Below are positions 36,743-45,605 of a stretch of 64,000 nucleotides of DNA, in pieces. This DNA is from an uncultured Clostridia bacterium (GTDB lineage Bacteria > Bacillota > Clostridia > Oscillospirales > Ruminococcaceae), in NCBI GenBank assembly GCA_947586185.1, contig CANPXN010000001.1:1-64000 (forward strand). The letters are read 5' to 3'. The translations under genes were made by a program, and so were the position numbers. Position 1 is the first letter of the stretch; each line of letters begins with the position of its first letter. A model generated the notes under the pieces. It ran no database searches. It was not told the origin of the DNA and worked only from the letters and a program-made list of their open reading frames with translations.

Positions 36743-37696
36743 ATGCTGGAAAAAATTGTAAAGCCGGAAATTGATACTGTCGAACTGAAAAGTGACGGAA
36801 AGTACGGCAAATTCGTTTTAGCGCCGCTTGAACGTGGTTATGGTATCACGCTTGGTAACAGTCTAAGACGAGTGCTTCTCTCCTCGCTCCCGGGTGTGGC
36901 TGTCAATGCTGTGAAGATAGACGGCGTACACCACGAGTTATCTACAATCCCAGGCGTAAAAGAGGATGTAACAGAGATAATCCTTGCGATCAAGGGCCTT
37001 ACAGCAAAGCTTTACGGCGAAGGTCCTAAGACTGTTTATATTGAAGCCGAAGGCGAATGCGAAGTTACTGCCGGGGATATTAAAACAGATTCAGAAGTCA
37101 ATATTCTTGATCCGGGAATGCATATCGCAACTCTTGGCAAGGATGCAAAGCTTTATATGGAAATTACTATCGACAGAGGAAGAGGCTATGTTTCAGCTGA
37201 ACGCAATAAGCAGATGATAAATCTGCCGATTGACACAATTGCAGTTGATAGTATTTATACTCCTGTTTTGAAGGTAAACTATTCGGTTGAAGACACACGT
37301 CTTGGCCAGGTTACCGATTTTGATAAGCTGACAATAGAGGTTTGGACTGACGGTACAATCTCAGCTAAGGAAGCATTATCACAGGCAGCCAATCTCCTCA
37401 ACGAGCATCTGAAATTGTTTGTTGACCTTTCTGAGGAAGCAAACATTGCAGAGGTCTTGGTAGAACAGGACGATAAGGGAAAAGAAAAAATCCTTGAGAT
37501 GACCATTGAGGAACTTGACTTATCAGTACGTTCATTCAATTGCTTGAAGCGTGCTGGAATTAATACTGTAGATGACTTGATCAACAAGTCCGAAGAAGAA
37601 ATGATGAAGGTTAGAAACCTTGGTAAAAAATCTTTCGATGAAGTGAAAGAAAAGCTTCAATCACTTGGCTTTGACCTCAGTTCTGAAGAGGAATAA
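36743..37696 (+). CDS. rpoA: RNA polymerase alpha subunit
   Basis: 317 residues from ATG 36743, with AGGAGGG upstream; the track start 36722 is inside the leader. N-terminal dimer domain ([20 protein letters not shown]) and C-terminal UP-element/activator-binding domain ([34 protein letters not shown]). Confidence 0.98.
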   Translation: MLEKIVKPEIDTVELKSDGKYGKFVLAPLERGYGITLGNSLRRVLLSSLPGVAVNAVKIDGVHHELSTIPGVKEDVTEIILAIKGLTAKLYGEGPKTVYIEAEGECEVTAGDIKTDSEVNILDPGMHIATLGKDAKLYMEITIDRGRGYVSAERNKQMINLPIDTIAVDSIYTPVLKVNYSVEDTRLGQVTDFDKLTIEVWTDGTISAKEALSQAANLLNEHLKLFVDLSEEANIAEVLVEQDDKGKEKILEMTIEELDLSVRSFNCLKRAGINTVDDLINKSEEEMMKVRNLGKKSFDEVKEKLQSLGFDLSSEEE

Positions 37697-37754
37697 ATTA
37701 CCGGAACGTCTGTTTAGGCAGATCGTTCTCAAATCAGTAAAGGAGTGAATTACG

Positions 37755-38096
37755 ATGCCTGGTACAAGAAAGCTTGGTAGAACAACAGATCACAGAAAAG
37801 CTATGCTCAGGGCTATGGTAACATATCTGCTTGAAAACGGTCAGATTGAAACTACTGTTACAAGAGCTAAGGAAGTTCGTGCTGTTGCGGAAAAGATGAT
37901 TACTATCGGTAAAAATAACGATTTGCACTCCAAACGTCAAGTATATGCTTACGTTACTAAGGAAGACGTTGCTAAGAAGTTATTTGAAGAAATTTCACCT
38001 AAGTATGCTGAAAGAAACGGCGGATACACAAGGATCGTTAAGATCGGTCCTCGTCGTGGCGACGCAGCTGAAATGGCTATTATTCAGCTGGTATAA
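37755..38096 (+). CDS. rplQ: Ribosomal protein L17
   Basis: 113 residues, last gene of the cluster. Conserved [20 protein letters not shown] and the C-terminal [20 protein letters not shown]. Followed by a strong terminator. Confidence 0.98.
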   Translation: MPGTRKLGRTTDHRKAMLRAMVTYLLENGQIETTVTRAKEVRAVAEKMITIGKNNDLHSKRQVYAYVTKEDVAKKLFEEISPKYAERNGGYTRIVKIGPRRGDAAEMAIIQLV

Positions 38097-38126
38097 TATA
38101 TACCTGCATACCGATAAAACTAATAG

Positions 38127-38155
38127 AAGCCGGTCTTTTATGACCGGCTTTTTTG
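38127..38155 (+). terminator. Terminator of the ribosomal superoperon
   Basis: AAGCCGGTC-TTTTAT-GACCGGCTT followed by TTTT: a 9-bp perfect stem with a T-run. Confidence 0.92.
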
Positions 38156-38237
38156 CATTCCCATCTTTATGTCTTTAAAGCTTATATGATAAAAAATAAA
38201 ACAGGTGTGTAACGTAATCGTTTCACACCTGCTAAAA

Positions 38238-40169
38238 TTATCTTATATTCTGTTTGCCCTTGCGCAGCTTTTTCTGCTCATACATTTTCTGATCCGCTAT
38301 ACTGATAAGCTTGTAAAGAGGCTTGTTCACGCTTGCGGAGGTTATATGATAGCCTATGCTTGCAGCTATTGTATAAGGCTTATTGTATTTTTTATTGCAC
38401 TCGTCCAGATAGTCCGTTATCCGTCGGCTCATTCTTAAAGCGTCTTCTTCTTTGTAGCCTGATGCAAAAATAATGAACTCATCGCCGCCGAATCTTGCGC
38501 AGACCTCTCTGTCGGTGCGGCATACGCTTTTTATAGCGTCGGACATTCTGCAAAGTGCAAAGTCGCCCTCATTATGTCCAAAGTTGTCGTTTACATATTT
38601 AAGCCCATCCATGTCAATAAACATGATCATGACGCAGCCAAGCTCTTCGGCGCATTTTTGATATAAAGGCTCAGCGTTTTTTGAAAATCCGTGGCGGTTG
38701 TAGATCTGACCCAAAGGGTCGATTATATAGAGCCTGTCAAGCTCATCAACCATCTGATCGAGGCACATGATCTTTCTCACATTTTCAAAAGCATTGCTGA
38801 CGCTCATTACCCATGTATGGAAGACCTTGCTGACCAAAGGGAAATTCGTGTTGCACATAACACAATAGCCAAGACATCTGTCACGGAAGTGGATAGGCAT
38901 AAAGTAATACATATCGCACTTATTCGACTGGTTGAATATATCCGGCAGCATTTCATTTGAATTAAATGAATCATACTCCACGAATTTGCTATCAACATAT
39001 GCCAGCATAACATCCATTCTGTCCGTATAGCCTTCAGTAATGTATTCAGCGCGGGTTACGCTTTTATCAGTTCTTCTTGTGAATGCATAACCGCTGTTCC
39101 AATCGCTGCACATACATAGGAAGAATTTTTCGATTTTTAATTCTTGGACGAATTTTTTTAGGATATTTATGTTATCCCTTATTGAAACTGACTCCTCGAA
39201 GTCGCAGAACATCCTGTTGATCATAGGAACGTCAATGTTAATCGACTCAATAGTCCTGTAGTTGCTGCGCTTGTATTCCGGAATGCCGTTAAGGTTATCA
39301 AAGCTGCAACCACAGCTCTCACCGAAGATACACTTCGTATCAAGAATTTCAACTCTTTCAGTTTTTATTCCGTTGATATGCGAATATATTTTTTCACAGG
39401 CTTTATATCCGGATATTTTCAAAGGCCTTTCAACGGAAGTTATACTCGGAGAATAGTGCTTTGCAGCATAAATATTGTCAAAGCCTGCGATCATAATATC
39501 CTCTGGAACGCTTATGTCATTTTTTTGAAGCTCCACTGTTGCCGAGAGAGCCATTGCATCATTTGCGCAGATAATAACGTCTGGCAGCTCTTCACCTGAT
39601 GCAAGAAGCTTTCTTATAGCTTCTCTTCCGTCTTCTCCTCGGAAAGCTCCCCAAAAGATGCGGTTTTCCTCGACAGGAATGCCATGCTCCTCTAAAACAG
39701 TTTTATAAGCTTTAAGTCTGAGAGCGCTTTCCGGATTTTCACGAGGACCGGTAATATAATTAATTTTTTTGCAGTGGTGGCAATCAAGAAAATGTTCGAT
39801 CATTTCCTTCATTGCCTTGAAGTTGTCGATGCCAATATAATACATGTCACCGAAATCGTTGTCAACGCTTACAGCCGGAATTCCGGCATTTCTGACGGCA
39901 GAAGTAATTTCTTCTGTCTGCTCATCTGAAGATATAGTGTTTGTAAGCAGAATAACGCCGTCAACTTTATTGTAATTAACAAGCTTATAAATATTAAATT
40001 CACCGGCGTCATACATAGTGCTTTTGAGAATCCCGCCGAATGCAACGAAGTGAAGAAGATTGATATTCTTACCCTTTGCAAATTCATGAATACCTTTTAA
40101 AATGGTGTTCTGATATTCTTCGTCTATACCTGAAACTATTACAGCTATATTGATTTTTTTATTATCCAT
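38238..40169 (-). CDS. Periplasmic-binding-like sensor with diguanylate cyclase (GGDEF) domain
   Basis: 643 residues from the ATG at 40169 (DNKKINIAVIVSGIDEEYQN); the longer track start has no ribosome binding site. Residues 1-290 match the LacI/GalR effector-binding fold (KVDGVILLTNT, GIPAVSVDNDFGD, VIICANDAMALSATVELQ, PEDIMIAGFDN) but there is no helix-turn-helix, signal peptide or membrane helix, so it is cytosolic. A middle region of about 180 residues is followed by a GGDEF domain with FIDMDGLKYVNDNFGHNEGD and an intact RFGGDEF. The RxxD inhibitory site is not conserved. Predicted to make c-di-GMP in response to an intracellular small ligand. Monocistronic, facing away from the carD-like gene. 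Confidence 0.85.
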   Translation of the reverse strand: MDNKKINIAVIVSGIDEEYQNTILKGIHEFAKGKNINLLHFVAFGGILKSTMYDAGEFNIYKLVNYNKVDGVILLTNTISSDEQTEEITSAVRNAGIPAVSVDNDFGDMYYIGIDNFKAMKEMIEHFLDCHHCKKINYITGPRENPESALRLKAYKTVLEEHGIPVEENRIFWGAFRGEDGREAIRKLLASGEELPDVIICANDAMALSATVELQKNDISVPEDIMIAGFDNIYAAKHYSPSITSVERPLKISGYKACEKIYSHINGIKTERVEILDTKCIFGESCGCSFDNLNGIPEYKRSNYRTIESINIDVPMINRMFCDFEESVSIRDNINILKKFVQELKIEKFFLCMCSDWNSGYAFTRRTDKSVTRAEYITEGYTDRMDVMLAYVDSKFVEYDSFNSNEMLPDIFNQSNKCDMYYFMPIHFRDRCLGYCVMCNTNFPLVSKVFHTWVMSVSNAFENVRKIMCLDQMVDELDRLYIIDPLGQIYNRHGFSKNAEPLYQKCAEELGCVMIMFIDMDGLKYVNDNFGHNEGDFALCRMSDAIKSVCRTDREVCARFGGDEFIIFASGYKEEDALRMSRRITDYLDECNKKYNKPYTIAASIGYHITSASVNKPLYKLISIADQKMYEQKKLRKGKQNIR

Positions 40170-40655
40170 AATACACCGACCTGTACAATAATCCAATGTT
40201 TCTTCTACAATGATTGGGTTGAATTTTACTTTCAAATTCATTATACTACATGTGCAGAAATTTTTAAAGTGAAAAATCTAATTATTCCAAAAAAATTATC
40301 AGAATAAACAAATATACTTTTATGTTTTGTGCATAATTACCACATTTAAAACGATTAAAATATTTTATAATTAAAATTCTTTACATGCCGTAAAAACAAG
40401 GAACTTAAACGTTTAAATATAAAGGCGATCCCTTGCGATGTTTTTTTAAATATGTTATAGTAAAATTATCAAAATACAGGAGGGATTTTTCAGAAAGCTT
40501 GCGGCGTATTTTTTCATTAAAAGACAGGAATACAATAAAACTTTGTATAATTTGTGCAAAAAGCCCATAACATTTTTTATAAAAATATGCTATAATAATT
40601 ACAAGCAGAAATTTAAGAATTAATTATGGTTGGGTGTATTCAGGAGGTATAAATT
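40170..40655. other. AT-rich divergent spacer with tandem promoters and palindrome
   Basis: The spacer holds a perfect 12-bp palindrome TTAAACGTTTAA (40405-40416), a promoter TTGCGA-17-TATAGT (40433-40461), an AGGAGGG at 40478-40484 not followed by a convincing start codon, and a second -10 TATAAT at 40591-40596 near the carD-like gene. The palindrome has the central CG typical of LacI-family operators. I see no gene here. Confidence 0.5.
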
Positions 40656-41165
40656 ATGAATTATGCGGCGGATGATTATGTAGTATACGGAACAGCAGGT
40701 GTATGTCAGATCGCAGGTGTTGAAACCAAGAGCTTTGACGGTATACACGAAGATAAATACTGTAAGCTTGTGCCGGTGCAGGCAACAGGCTCTACATATT
40801 ATGTGCCGGAGAATACACTGGATTCCAAGGTTAGAAAACTCTTGTCAAGGGATGAGATATACACAATAATTGACAATATGCCGAATATAGAGCCTAAGTG
40901 GTGCAATGACCGCAATGAGCGCAAGCAGATTTTTAATGCAGTTCTGAAAAGTGATGACTATGAAAAAATAATCTGTATGATAAAGTCCCTGCATGCTCAG
41001 AAAGAGAAACGTGTTTCAGGAGGAAAACGGCTTTCCTCAAATGATGAGAAGACAATGAAGCTTGCTGAGAATCTTATGTATCAGGAATTTGCAATGGTTC
41101 TTGGTATCGACAAGGATGATGTGCTTCGGTTTATTATTGACAGGCTTGAAAATACAAACAGCTGA
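40656..41165 (+). CDS. CarD-family transcriptional regulator
   Basis: 169 residues. The N-terminal CarD/TRCF RNA-polymerase-interacting domain reads DDYVVYGTAGVCQIAGVE, then YYVPENTLDSKVRKLLSRDE. The C-terminal half is helical (ENLMYQEFAMVLGIDKDDVL), as in CarD. Family members bind the RNA polymerase beta subunit and stabilise or modulate open complexes. CAGGAGG precedes the ATG. It lies 12 bp before the kinase-like gene, so the two form an operon. Confidence 0.88.
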   Translation: MNYAADDYVVYGTAGVCQIAGVETKSFDGIHEDKYCKLVPVQATGSTYYVPENTLDSKVRKLLSRDEIYTIIDNMPNIEPKWCNDRNERKQIFNAVLKSDDYEKIICMIKSLHAQKEKRVSGGKRLSSNDEKTMKLAENLMYQEFAMVLGIDKDDVLRFIIDRLENTNS

Positions 41166-41177
41166 TCGGAGGTATAT

Positions 41178-41774
41178 ATGTACAGAGTTATAACAATAAG
41201 CCGTCAGTTCGGAAGCGGCGGCAGAACTATAGGAAAAATGGCTGCTGAGAAGCTTGGCTATAAATTTTACGACAGGGAGCTTGTCAATAAGGTTGCAGCT
41301 GAAAGCGGTCTGTCAGAAAAATTTATTGAGGACAGCGGTGAGTATGCAAATTCAACTACAAGTCTTCTTTTCAACCTTTCCCTTGCCGGAAATTACGGGA
41401 GCGGAAAGATGTCCCTTTACGACGAAATTTATGTTGCACAGTGCAGGATAATCAAAGAGCTTGCTGAGCAGGAGCCATGTGTAATAGTTGGCAGGTGCGC
41501 CGATTATATCCTAAAGGATCGTGACGACTGCCTGAATGTATTTATCCATACCGACATGAAAAACAGGGCGGAGAGAATAGTAAAGCTTTACGGTCAGACG
41601 GAAAAGTCTCCGGAAAAAAGACTCAAGGAAAAGGATAATAAGCGAAAGGTATACTATAAAAATTATACCGGCAGAAACTGGGGGCTTGTGGAAAACTATC
41701 ACCTTGCCCTTGACAGCGCATGTATAGGATTAGAGCGATGCGCTGAGCTTATAGCGGAGATCGCCGGGAAATAA
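41178..41774 (+). CDS. Cytidylate kinase-like family protein
   Basis: 198 residues of the Cytidylate_kin2/AAA_26 group. P-loop-like ISRQFGSGGRTIGKMAAEKL near the N-terminus (SGGRTI in place of classical GKST), LID-like arginine-rich KSPEKRLKEKDNKRKVYYKN and the closing YHLALDSACIGLERC. These proteins resemble CMP kinase but their substrate is unproven; a true cmk is expected elsewhere in the genome. Co-transcribed with the CarD-like gene and ended by a terminator. Confidence 0.85.
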   Translation: MYRVITISRQFGSGGRTIGKMAAEKLGYKFYDRELVNKVAAESGLSEKFIEDSGEYANSTTSLLFNLSLAGNYGSGKMSLYDEIYVAQCRIIKELAEQEPCVIVGRCADYILKDRDDCLNVFIHTDMKNRAERIVKLYGQTEKSPEKRLKEKDNKRKVYYKNYTGRNWGLVENYHLALDSACIGLERCAELIAEIAGK

Positions 41775-41802
41775 ATAGGTTCTTTAAGAACAGTTTTTGA
41801 GA

Positions 41803-41828
41803 AAGTCAAGCGTTTGCTTGGCTTTTTT
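41803..41828 (+). terminator. Terminator after the cytidylate-kinase-like gene
   Basis: AAGTCAAGC-GTTT-GCTTGGCTT (one G-T pair) followed by TTTT. Confidence 0.85.
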
Positions 41829-41854
41829 ATTTGTATTTACAATGGACACGTATG

Positions 41855-41883
41855 TTGACATAAAAGCATGCAGGCTATATAAT
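41855..41883 (+). promoter_or_regulatory. Promoter of the GTPase-NYN fusion gene
   Basis: TTGACA (41855-41860), 17 bases, TATAAT (41878-41883). Perfect consensus. The 5' leader is only about 25 nt and lacks a strong ribosome binding site; TTGGACGG precedes the ATG. No Tet-type leader peptide attenuator is visible. Confidence 0.88.
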
Positions 41884-41915
41884 AAATATATATTTTTACA
41901 GATTGGACGGATAAA

Positions 41916-44477
41916 ATGAAAAGACTTGTAACCGGTATACTTGCCCATGTTGACTCTGGGAAAACCACTTTGTCAGAGGCTTTGCTGTATCTTTCCGGAA
42001 TAGTCAGAAAGCCGGGCAGGGTGGATCATGGAGATACATTTCTTGACAACTATTCTCTGGAGCGGAGCAGGGGAATAACCATATTTTCAAAGCAGGCATC
42101 TGTGAGATACGGAGATACCGAGCTTATTCTGCTGGACACTCCGGGGCATGCGGACTTTTCGGCTGAAATGGAACGAACTATGCAGGTGCTTGACTATGCT
42201 GTACTGGTTATAAGCGGAACGGACGGAGTACAGAGCCATACGGAAACGCTCTGGAGGCTGCTTGTCAGATATAACATTCCGGTTTTCATTTTTGTGAACA
42301 AAATGGATATTGCGGGAGCTGACAAAAATGCCGTTATTAGTCAGCTTAAAAGCCGTCTTGATTACAGATGCGTTGACTTTTCCAGTACAGATTCTGAGGA
42401 CTTTTTTGAAGAGCTTGCCGAATGTGATGAGGAAATTATGCAGAGCGTACTGGAAAACGGACGTGCAGATGACGATAATATAAGACTTGCTGTAAAGCAC
42501 AGGAGAGTTTTCCCGTGTTGTTTTGGTTCGGCATTAAAAATGAAGGGCGTGGAGGAGCTTTTAACGCTTCTTGACAGATATGCGCTGGAGCCGGAGCGGA
42601 GAAAAGAGTTTGGTGCAAAGGTGTTCAAGATTTCCGAGGATGAGCAGGGAAATCGTCTTACGCATATGAAGATAACGGGAGGAAGTCTTAAAGTCAGATC
42701 AGCGCTTTCCGGAAACGGCTGGTCTGAGAAGATAAATCAGATAAGGATATATTCTGGAGCAAAGTTTTCGGCAGTGGATGAAGCTTTCAGCGGTATGATC
42801 TGTGCGGTAACAGGGCTTACAAAGACCTTTCCCGGTGAGGGTATCGGAGAAGAGCCGGATTCTGAAACACCTGTCCTTGAACCTGTGCTGTCGTATCGTG
42901 TGAGTCTGCCGGAGGGGATTGACCCCCATACAGCTCTTGTAAAGCTCAGAAAGCTTGAAGAGGAGGACCCACAGCTCCGTGTGGTGTGGAGCGAGGGGCT
43001 TCGTGAAATACATGTTCAGCTCATGGGAGAGATACAGCTTGAAATTTTAAGGAGCATTATTTCTGAACGTTTTCAGATGGATGTTGAATTTGACGAGGGA
43101 AGTATTGCATATAAGGAAACTATTGCCGACAAGGTTGAGGGGGTGGGCCATTATGAGCCGCTCAGACATTATGCCGAGGTGCATCTTATACTTGAACCCC
43201 TTGAAAGAGGAAAGGGTATGCAATTCTGTACTGACTGCCGTGAGGAATGCCTTGATAAAAACTGGCAAAGACTTGTTCTCACTCACCTTGAGGAGAAAAC
43301 TCATATAGGGGTACTGACCGGTTCTCCTGTGACAGATATTAAAATAACCCTTGCCGCAGGACGTGCTCACATAAAGCATACTGAGGGAGGGGATTTCAGA
43401 CAGGCAACCTATCGTGCTGTAAGGCAGGGACTGAGGTCTGCACAGAGCATACTCCTTGAACCGTGGTACAGCTTCAGGCTGGAAGTGCCTATGGAGACGG
43501 TGGGAAGGGCTATGTCGGATCTTCAGCAAATGAATGCTGATTTTGATCCTCCGGAAACAGCCGGGGATATATCCGTTATAAAAGGGAGCGCACCGGTAGC
43601 TCTTATGCGAGGCTATCAGACGGATATTAACGCATATACTCACGGAAAGGGAAGGCTTGTATGCTCCCTGAAAGGATATGAACCATGCCGCAGCACACAG
43701 GAGGTGATCGACAGGATTGGCTATAACGTTGACAGTGATATTGAAAACAGCGCCGATTCAATATTCTGTTCCCATGGCTCGGGGTATGTTGTGAAGTGGA
43801 ACGAAGTCCCGGAGCATATGCATGTTGAAAGCGTTTTAAAGCCGAAAAGGGAAAATGAGGATATACAAAGGGTGAATGCCAAAAGAGCCTCGGATTACTG
43901 TTCAAGACTTGCGGAAGACAAGGAGCTTATGGAGATCTTTGAGCGCACCTACGGTAAAATAAACCGTGACAGGAACACTGCTTTTCGCAAAAGGGTAAAG
44001 GCAGAGCCTGTAAATCAAAAGATAAAGCCTTTGCCGAAAGGTCCTGAGTATCTCCTTGTGGACGGATATAATATAATTTTTTCATGGGACGAGCTGAAAG
44101 CTGTCGCAAAGGAAAGTCTTGACCTTGCAAGGAGCGAGCTTGTGAATATTCTCTGTAACTATCAGGCATTCAGACAGTGTAATTTGATACTTGTTTTTGA
44201 CGCATATAAGGTAAAGGGAAATGTAAGAGAGGTTGAAAAGATTCATAATATAAGCGTTGTTTATACTAAGGAAGCGGAAACGGCGGATATGTATATTGAA
44301 AAGGTCACAAACGAGCTTGGAAAAAAGCATAGGGTAAGGGTTGCGACGTCTGACGGAATGGAACAGCTTATTATTCTCGGCAACGGAGCATATCGTGTTC
44401 CGGCATCGGAATTTCACGATGAGGTTGATGCCGCACAGAAAGCTATAAGGGAGTTTATAGAGAGGAATAATTCTTAG
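41916..44477 (+). CDS. TetM-like ribosomal GTPase fused to YacP/Rae1-type NYN nuclease
   Basis: 853 residues. Residues 1 to about 650 match the TetM/TetO ribosomal-protection branch of EF-G-like GTPases: G1 AHVDSGKTTL, G2 RGIT, G3 DTPGH, G4 NKMD, then domain IV/V sequence EPWYSFRLEVPMETVGRAMS and GYQTDINAYTHGKG. After a basic linker (about 660-708), residues 711-853 form an NYN/YacP domain with candidate catalytic acids in LLVDGYN (D716), LVFDAYK (D762), ETADMYIEK (D791) and ATSDGMEQ (D813). YacP of Bacillus is Rae1, a ribosome-associated endonuclease that cuts mRNA in the A site. The fusion would deliver such a nuclease with a GTPase that enters the same site. Strong own promoter, monocistronic. 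Tetracycline protection is possible but not implied. Confidence 0.88.
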   Translation: MKRLVTGILAHVDSGKTTLSEALLYLSGIVRKPGRVDHGDTFLDNYSLERSRGITIFSKQASVRYGDTELILLDTPGHADFSAEMERTMQVLDYAVLVISGTDGVQSHTETLWRLLVRYNIPVFIFVNKMDIAGADKNAVISQLKSRLDYRCVDFSSTDSEDFFEELAECDEEIMQSVLENGRADDDNIRLAVKHRRVFPCCFGSALKMKGVEELLTLLDRYALEPERRKEFGAKVFKISEDEQGNRLTHMKITGGSLKVRSALSGNGWSEKINQIRIYSGAKFSAVDEAFSGMICAVTGLTKTFPGEGIGEEPDSETPVLEPVLSYRVSLPEGIDPHTALVKLRKLEEEDPQLRVVWSEGLREIHVQLMGEIQLEILRSIISERFQMDVEFDEGSIAYKETIADKVEGVGHYEPLRHYAEVHLILEPLERGKGMQFCTDCREECLDKNWQRLVLTHLEEKTHIGVLTGSPVTDIKITLAAGRAHIKHTEGGDFRQATYRAVRQGLRSAQSILLEPWYSFRLEVPMETVGRAMSDLQQMNADFDPPETAGDISVIKGSAPVALMRGYQTDINAYTHGKGRLVCSLKGYEPCRSTQEVIDRIGYNVDSDIENSADSIFCSHGSGYVVKWNEVPEHMHVESVLKPKRENEDIQRVNAKRASDYCSRLAEDKELMEIFERTYGKINRDRNTAFRKRVKAEPVNQKIKPLPKGPEYLLVDGYNIIFSWDELKAVAKESLDLARSELVNILCNYQAFRQCNLILVFDAYKVKGNVREVEKIHNISVVYTKEAETADMYIEKVTNELGKKHRVRVATSDGMEQLIILGNGAYRVPASEFHDEVDAAQKAIREFIERNNS

Positions 44478-44479
44478 TC

Positions 44480-44508
44480 TTGACATTTTTCATAAGATAT
44501 GTTATCAT
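44480..44508 (+). promoter_or_regulatory. Promoter of the thiSGHE operon
   Basis: TTGACA (44480-44485), 17 bases, TATCAT (44503-44508). Starts immediately after the fusion gene. Confidence 0.75.
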
Positions 44509-44542
44509 AAACAAAATAAAATATTTTTAATCTTGCAGCGTC

Positions 44543-44577
44543 AAAAGGGGTGCACCACCACGGGTGCATCCCTTTTT
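44543..44577 (+). terminator. Intrinsic terminator in the thi leader
   Basis: AAAAGGGGTGCACC pairs with GGTGCATCCCTTTT (14 bp, one G-T pair) around ACCACG, then T. It lies between the thi promoter and thiS, so it either attenuates thi or ends upstream readthrough. The CTGAGA and GCGTAGGGA cores of a TPP riboswitch are absent. Confidence 0.8.
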
Positions 44578-44603
44578 CTGTTTTTTTGAAGGGAGTGTTT
44601 GAT

Positions 44604-44804
44604 GTGATTGTAAACGGAGAGGAAAGAAAGCTTGAAAGTCCTTGTACGGTCTCAGAGCTTGTAACATCTCTTGGCTATCGTCCGGAGCTTATAGCTATAG
44701 AGCTTAATGGAGAGATACTGCCGAAAAAGGAGTATGCTTCAAAAGCTCTTGAAGATACGGATGTTATGGAAATCGTTATGTTTATGGGCGGCGGAAGCTG
44801 CTGA
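44604..44804 (+). CDS. thiS: Sulfur carrier protein ThiS with a C-terminal two-residue tail
   Basis: 66 residues from GTG 44604 (GGGAG eight bases upstream); the track start runs through the leader terminator and is rejected. The ubiquitin-like fold is recognisable (IVNGEERKLESPCTVSELVT, IAIELNGEILPKKEY, DVMEIVMFMGGG). ThiS normally ends in Gly-Gly, whose carboxylate becomes the thiocarboxylate. Here the end is GGGSC, so two residues would need removal or the chemistry differs. No thiF lies in the operon. Confidence 0.88.
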   Translation: MIVNGEERKLESPCTVSELVTSLGYRPELIAIELNGEILPKKEYASKALEDTDVMEIVMFMGGGSC

Positions 44805-44822
44805 ATGAAAGGAAGTATTGCT

Positions 44823-45593
44823 ATGAATAATGATAAGCTTATAATCGGAGGACATGAATTTAATTCCCGTTTTATCTTAGGTTCGGGAAAGTTTTCTTTA
44901 AAGGATACCAAAGCGGTTCTTGAAAACGGAGAGGTTGAAATGGCGACTCTTGCAGTGCGCCGTGCAAATACCGGAGGACAGGAAAATATTCTTGACTATA
45001 TGCCAAAGGGTATAACCCTTTTACCAAATACAAGCGGAGCAAGAAATGCTGAGGAGGCTGTTAGAATTGCAAGGCTTGCAAGGGAAATGGGCTGCGGCGA
45101 TTTTGTTAAAATCGAGGTGGTAAGAGATTCAAGATATCTGCTGCCTGATAACGAGGAAACCATAAAGGCAACAGAGATACTTGCAAAAGAGGGGTTTATT
45201 GTTATGCCGTATATGATGCCGGATCTTATAAGTGCAAGAAAGCTTGAAGATGCAGGAGCAGCGGCAATTATGCCTCTGGCAGCGCCTATTGGCAGCAATA
45301 AGGGGCTTTGCACAAGGGATTTTATAAAGATAATAATTGATGAAACAGAGCTTCCTGTTATTGTTGACGCAGGGATCGGAAAGCCTTCTCAGGCATGTGA
45401 AGCCATGGAAATGGGCTGCGCTGCGGTAATGGCTAATACAGCTGTTGCAACCGCCGGAAACGTGGCTCTTATGGCTAAGGCGTTTAGGCTTGCAATAGAA
45501 GCAGGAAGATGTGCATACCTTTCTGGGACGGGTAGAGTTCTCCATGACAGAGGAGAGGCTTCAAGTCCTCTTACCGGATTTTTGCAGGACTAA
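44823..45593 (+). CDS. thiG: Thiazole synthase ThiG
   Basis: 256 residues from ATG 44823 (AAAGGAAG upstream). Condenses deoxyxylulose-5-phosphate, dehydroglycine and ThiS-bound sulfur into the thiazole. Conserved [20 protein letters not shown], the Schiff-base lysine region [11 protein letters not shown], and [23 protein letters not shown] barrel of normal length. Confidence 0.96.
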   Translation: MNNDKLIIGGHEFNSRFILGSGKFSLKDTKAVLENGEVEMATLAVRRANTGGQENILDYMPKGITLLPNTSGARNAEEAVRIARLAREMGCGDFVKIEVVRDSRYLLPDNEETIKATEILAKEGFIVMPYMMPDLISARKLEDAGAAAIMPLAAPIGSNKGLCTRDFIKIIIDETELPVIVDAGIGKPSQACEAMEMGCAAVMANTAVATAGNVALMAKAFRLAIEAGRCAYLSGTGRVLHDRGEASSPLTGFLQD

Positions 45594-45605
45594 GGAGGCA
45601 GCATA

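Noticed and set aside
41916-44477. Acquired tetracycline-resistance gene
   Set aside because: TetM-like, but with a nuclease fusion, no Tet leader peptide, no mobile-element context and native-looking codon use; resistance cannot be claimed.
44543-44603. TPP riboswitch before thiS
   Set aside because: GGGTGC is present but CTGAGA and the GCGTAGGGA core are not; only a terminator hairpin is supported.
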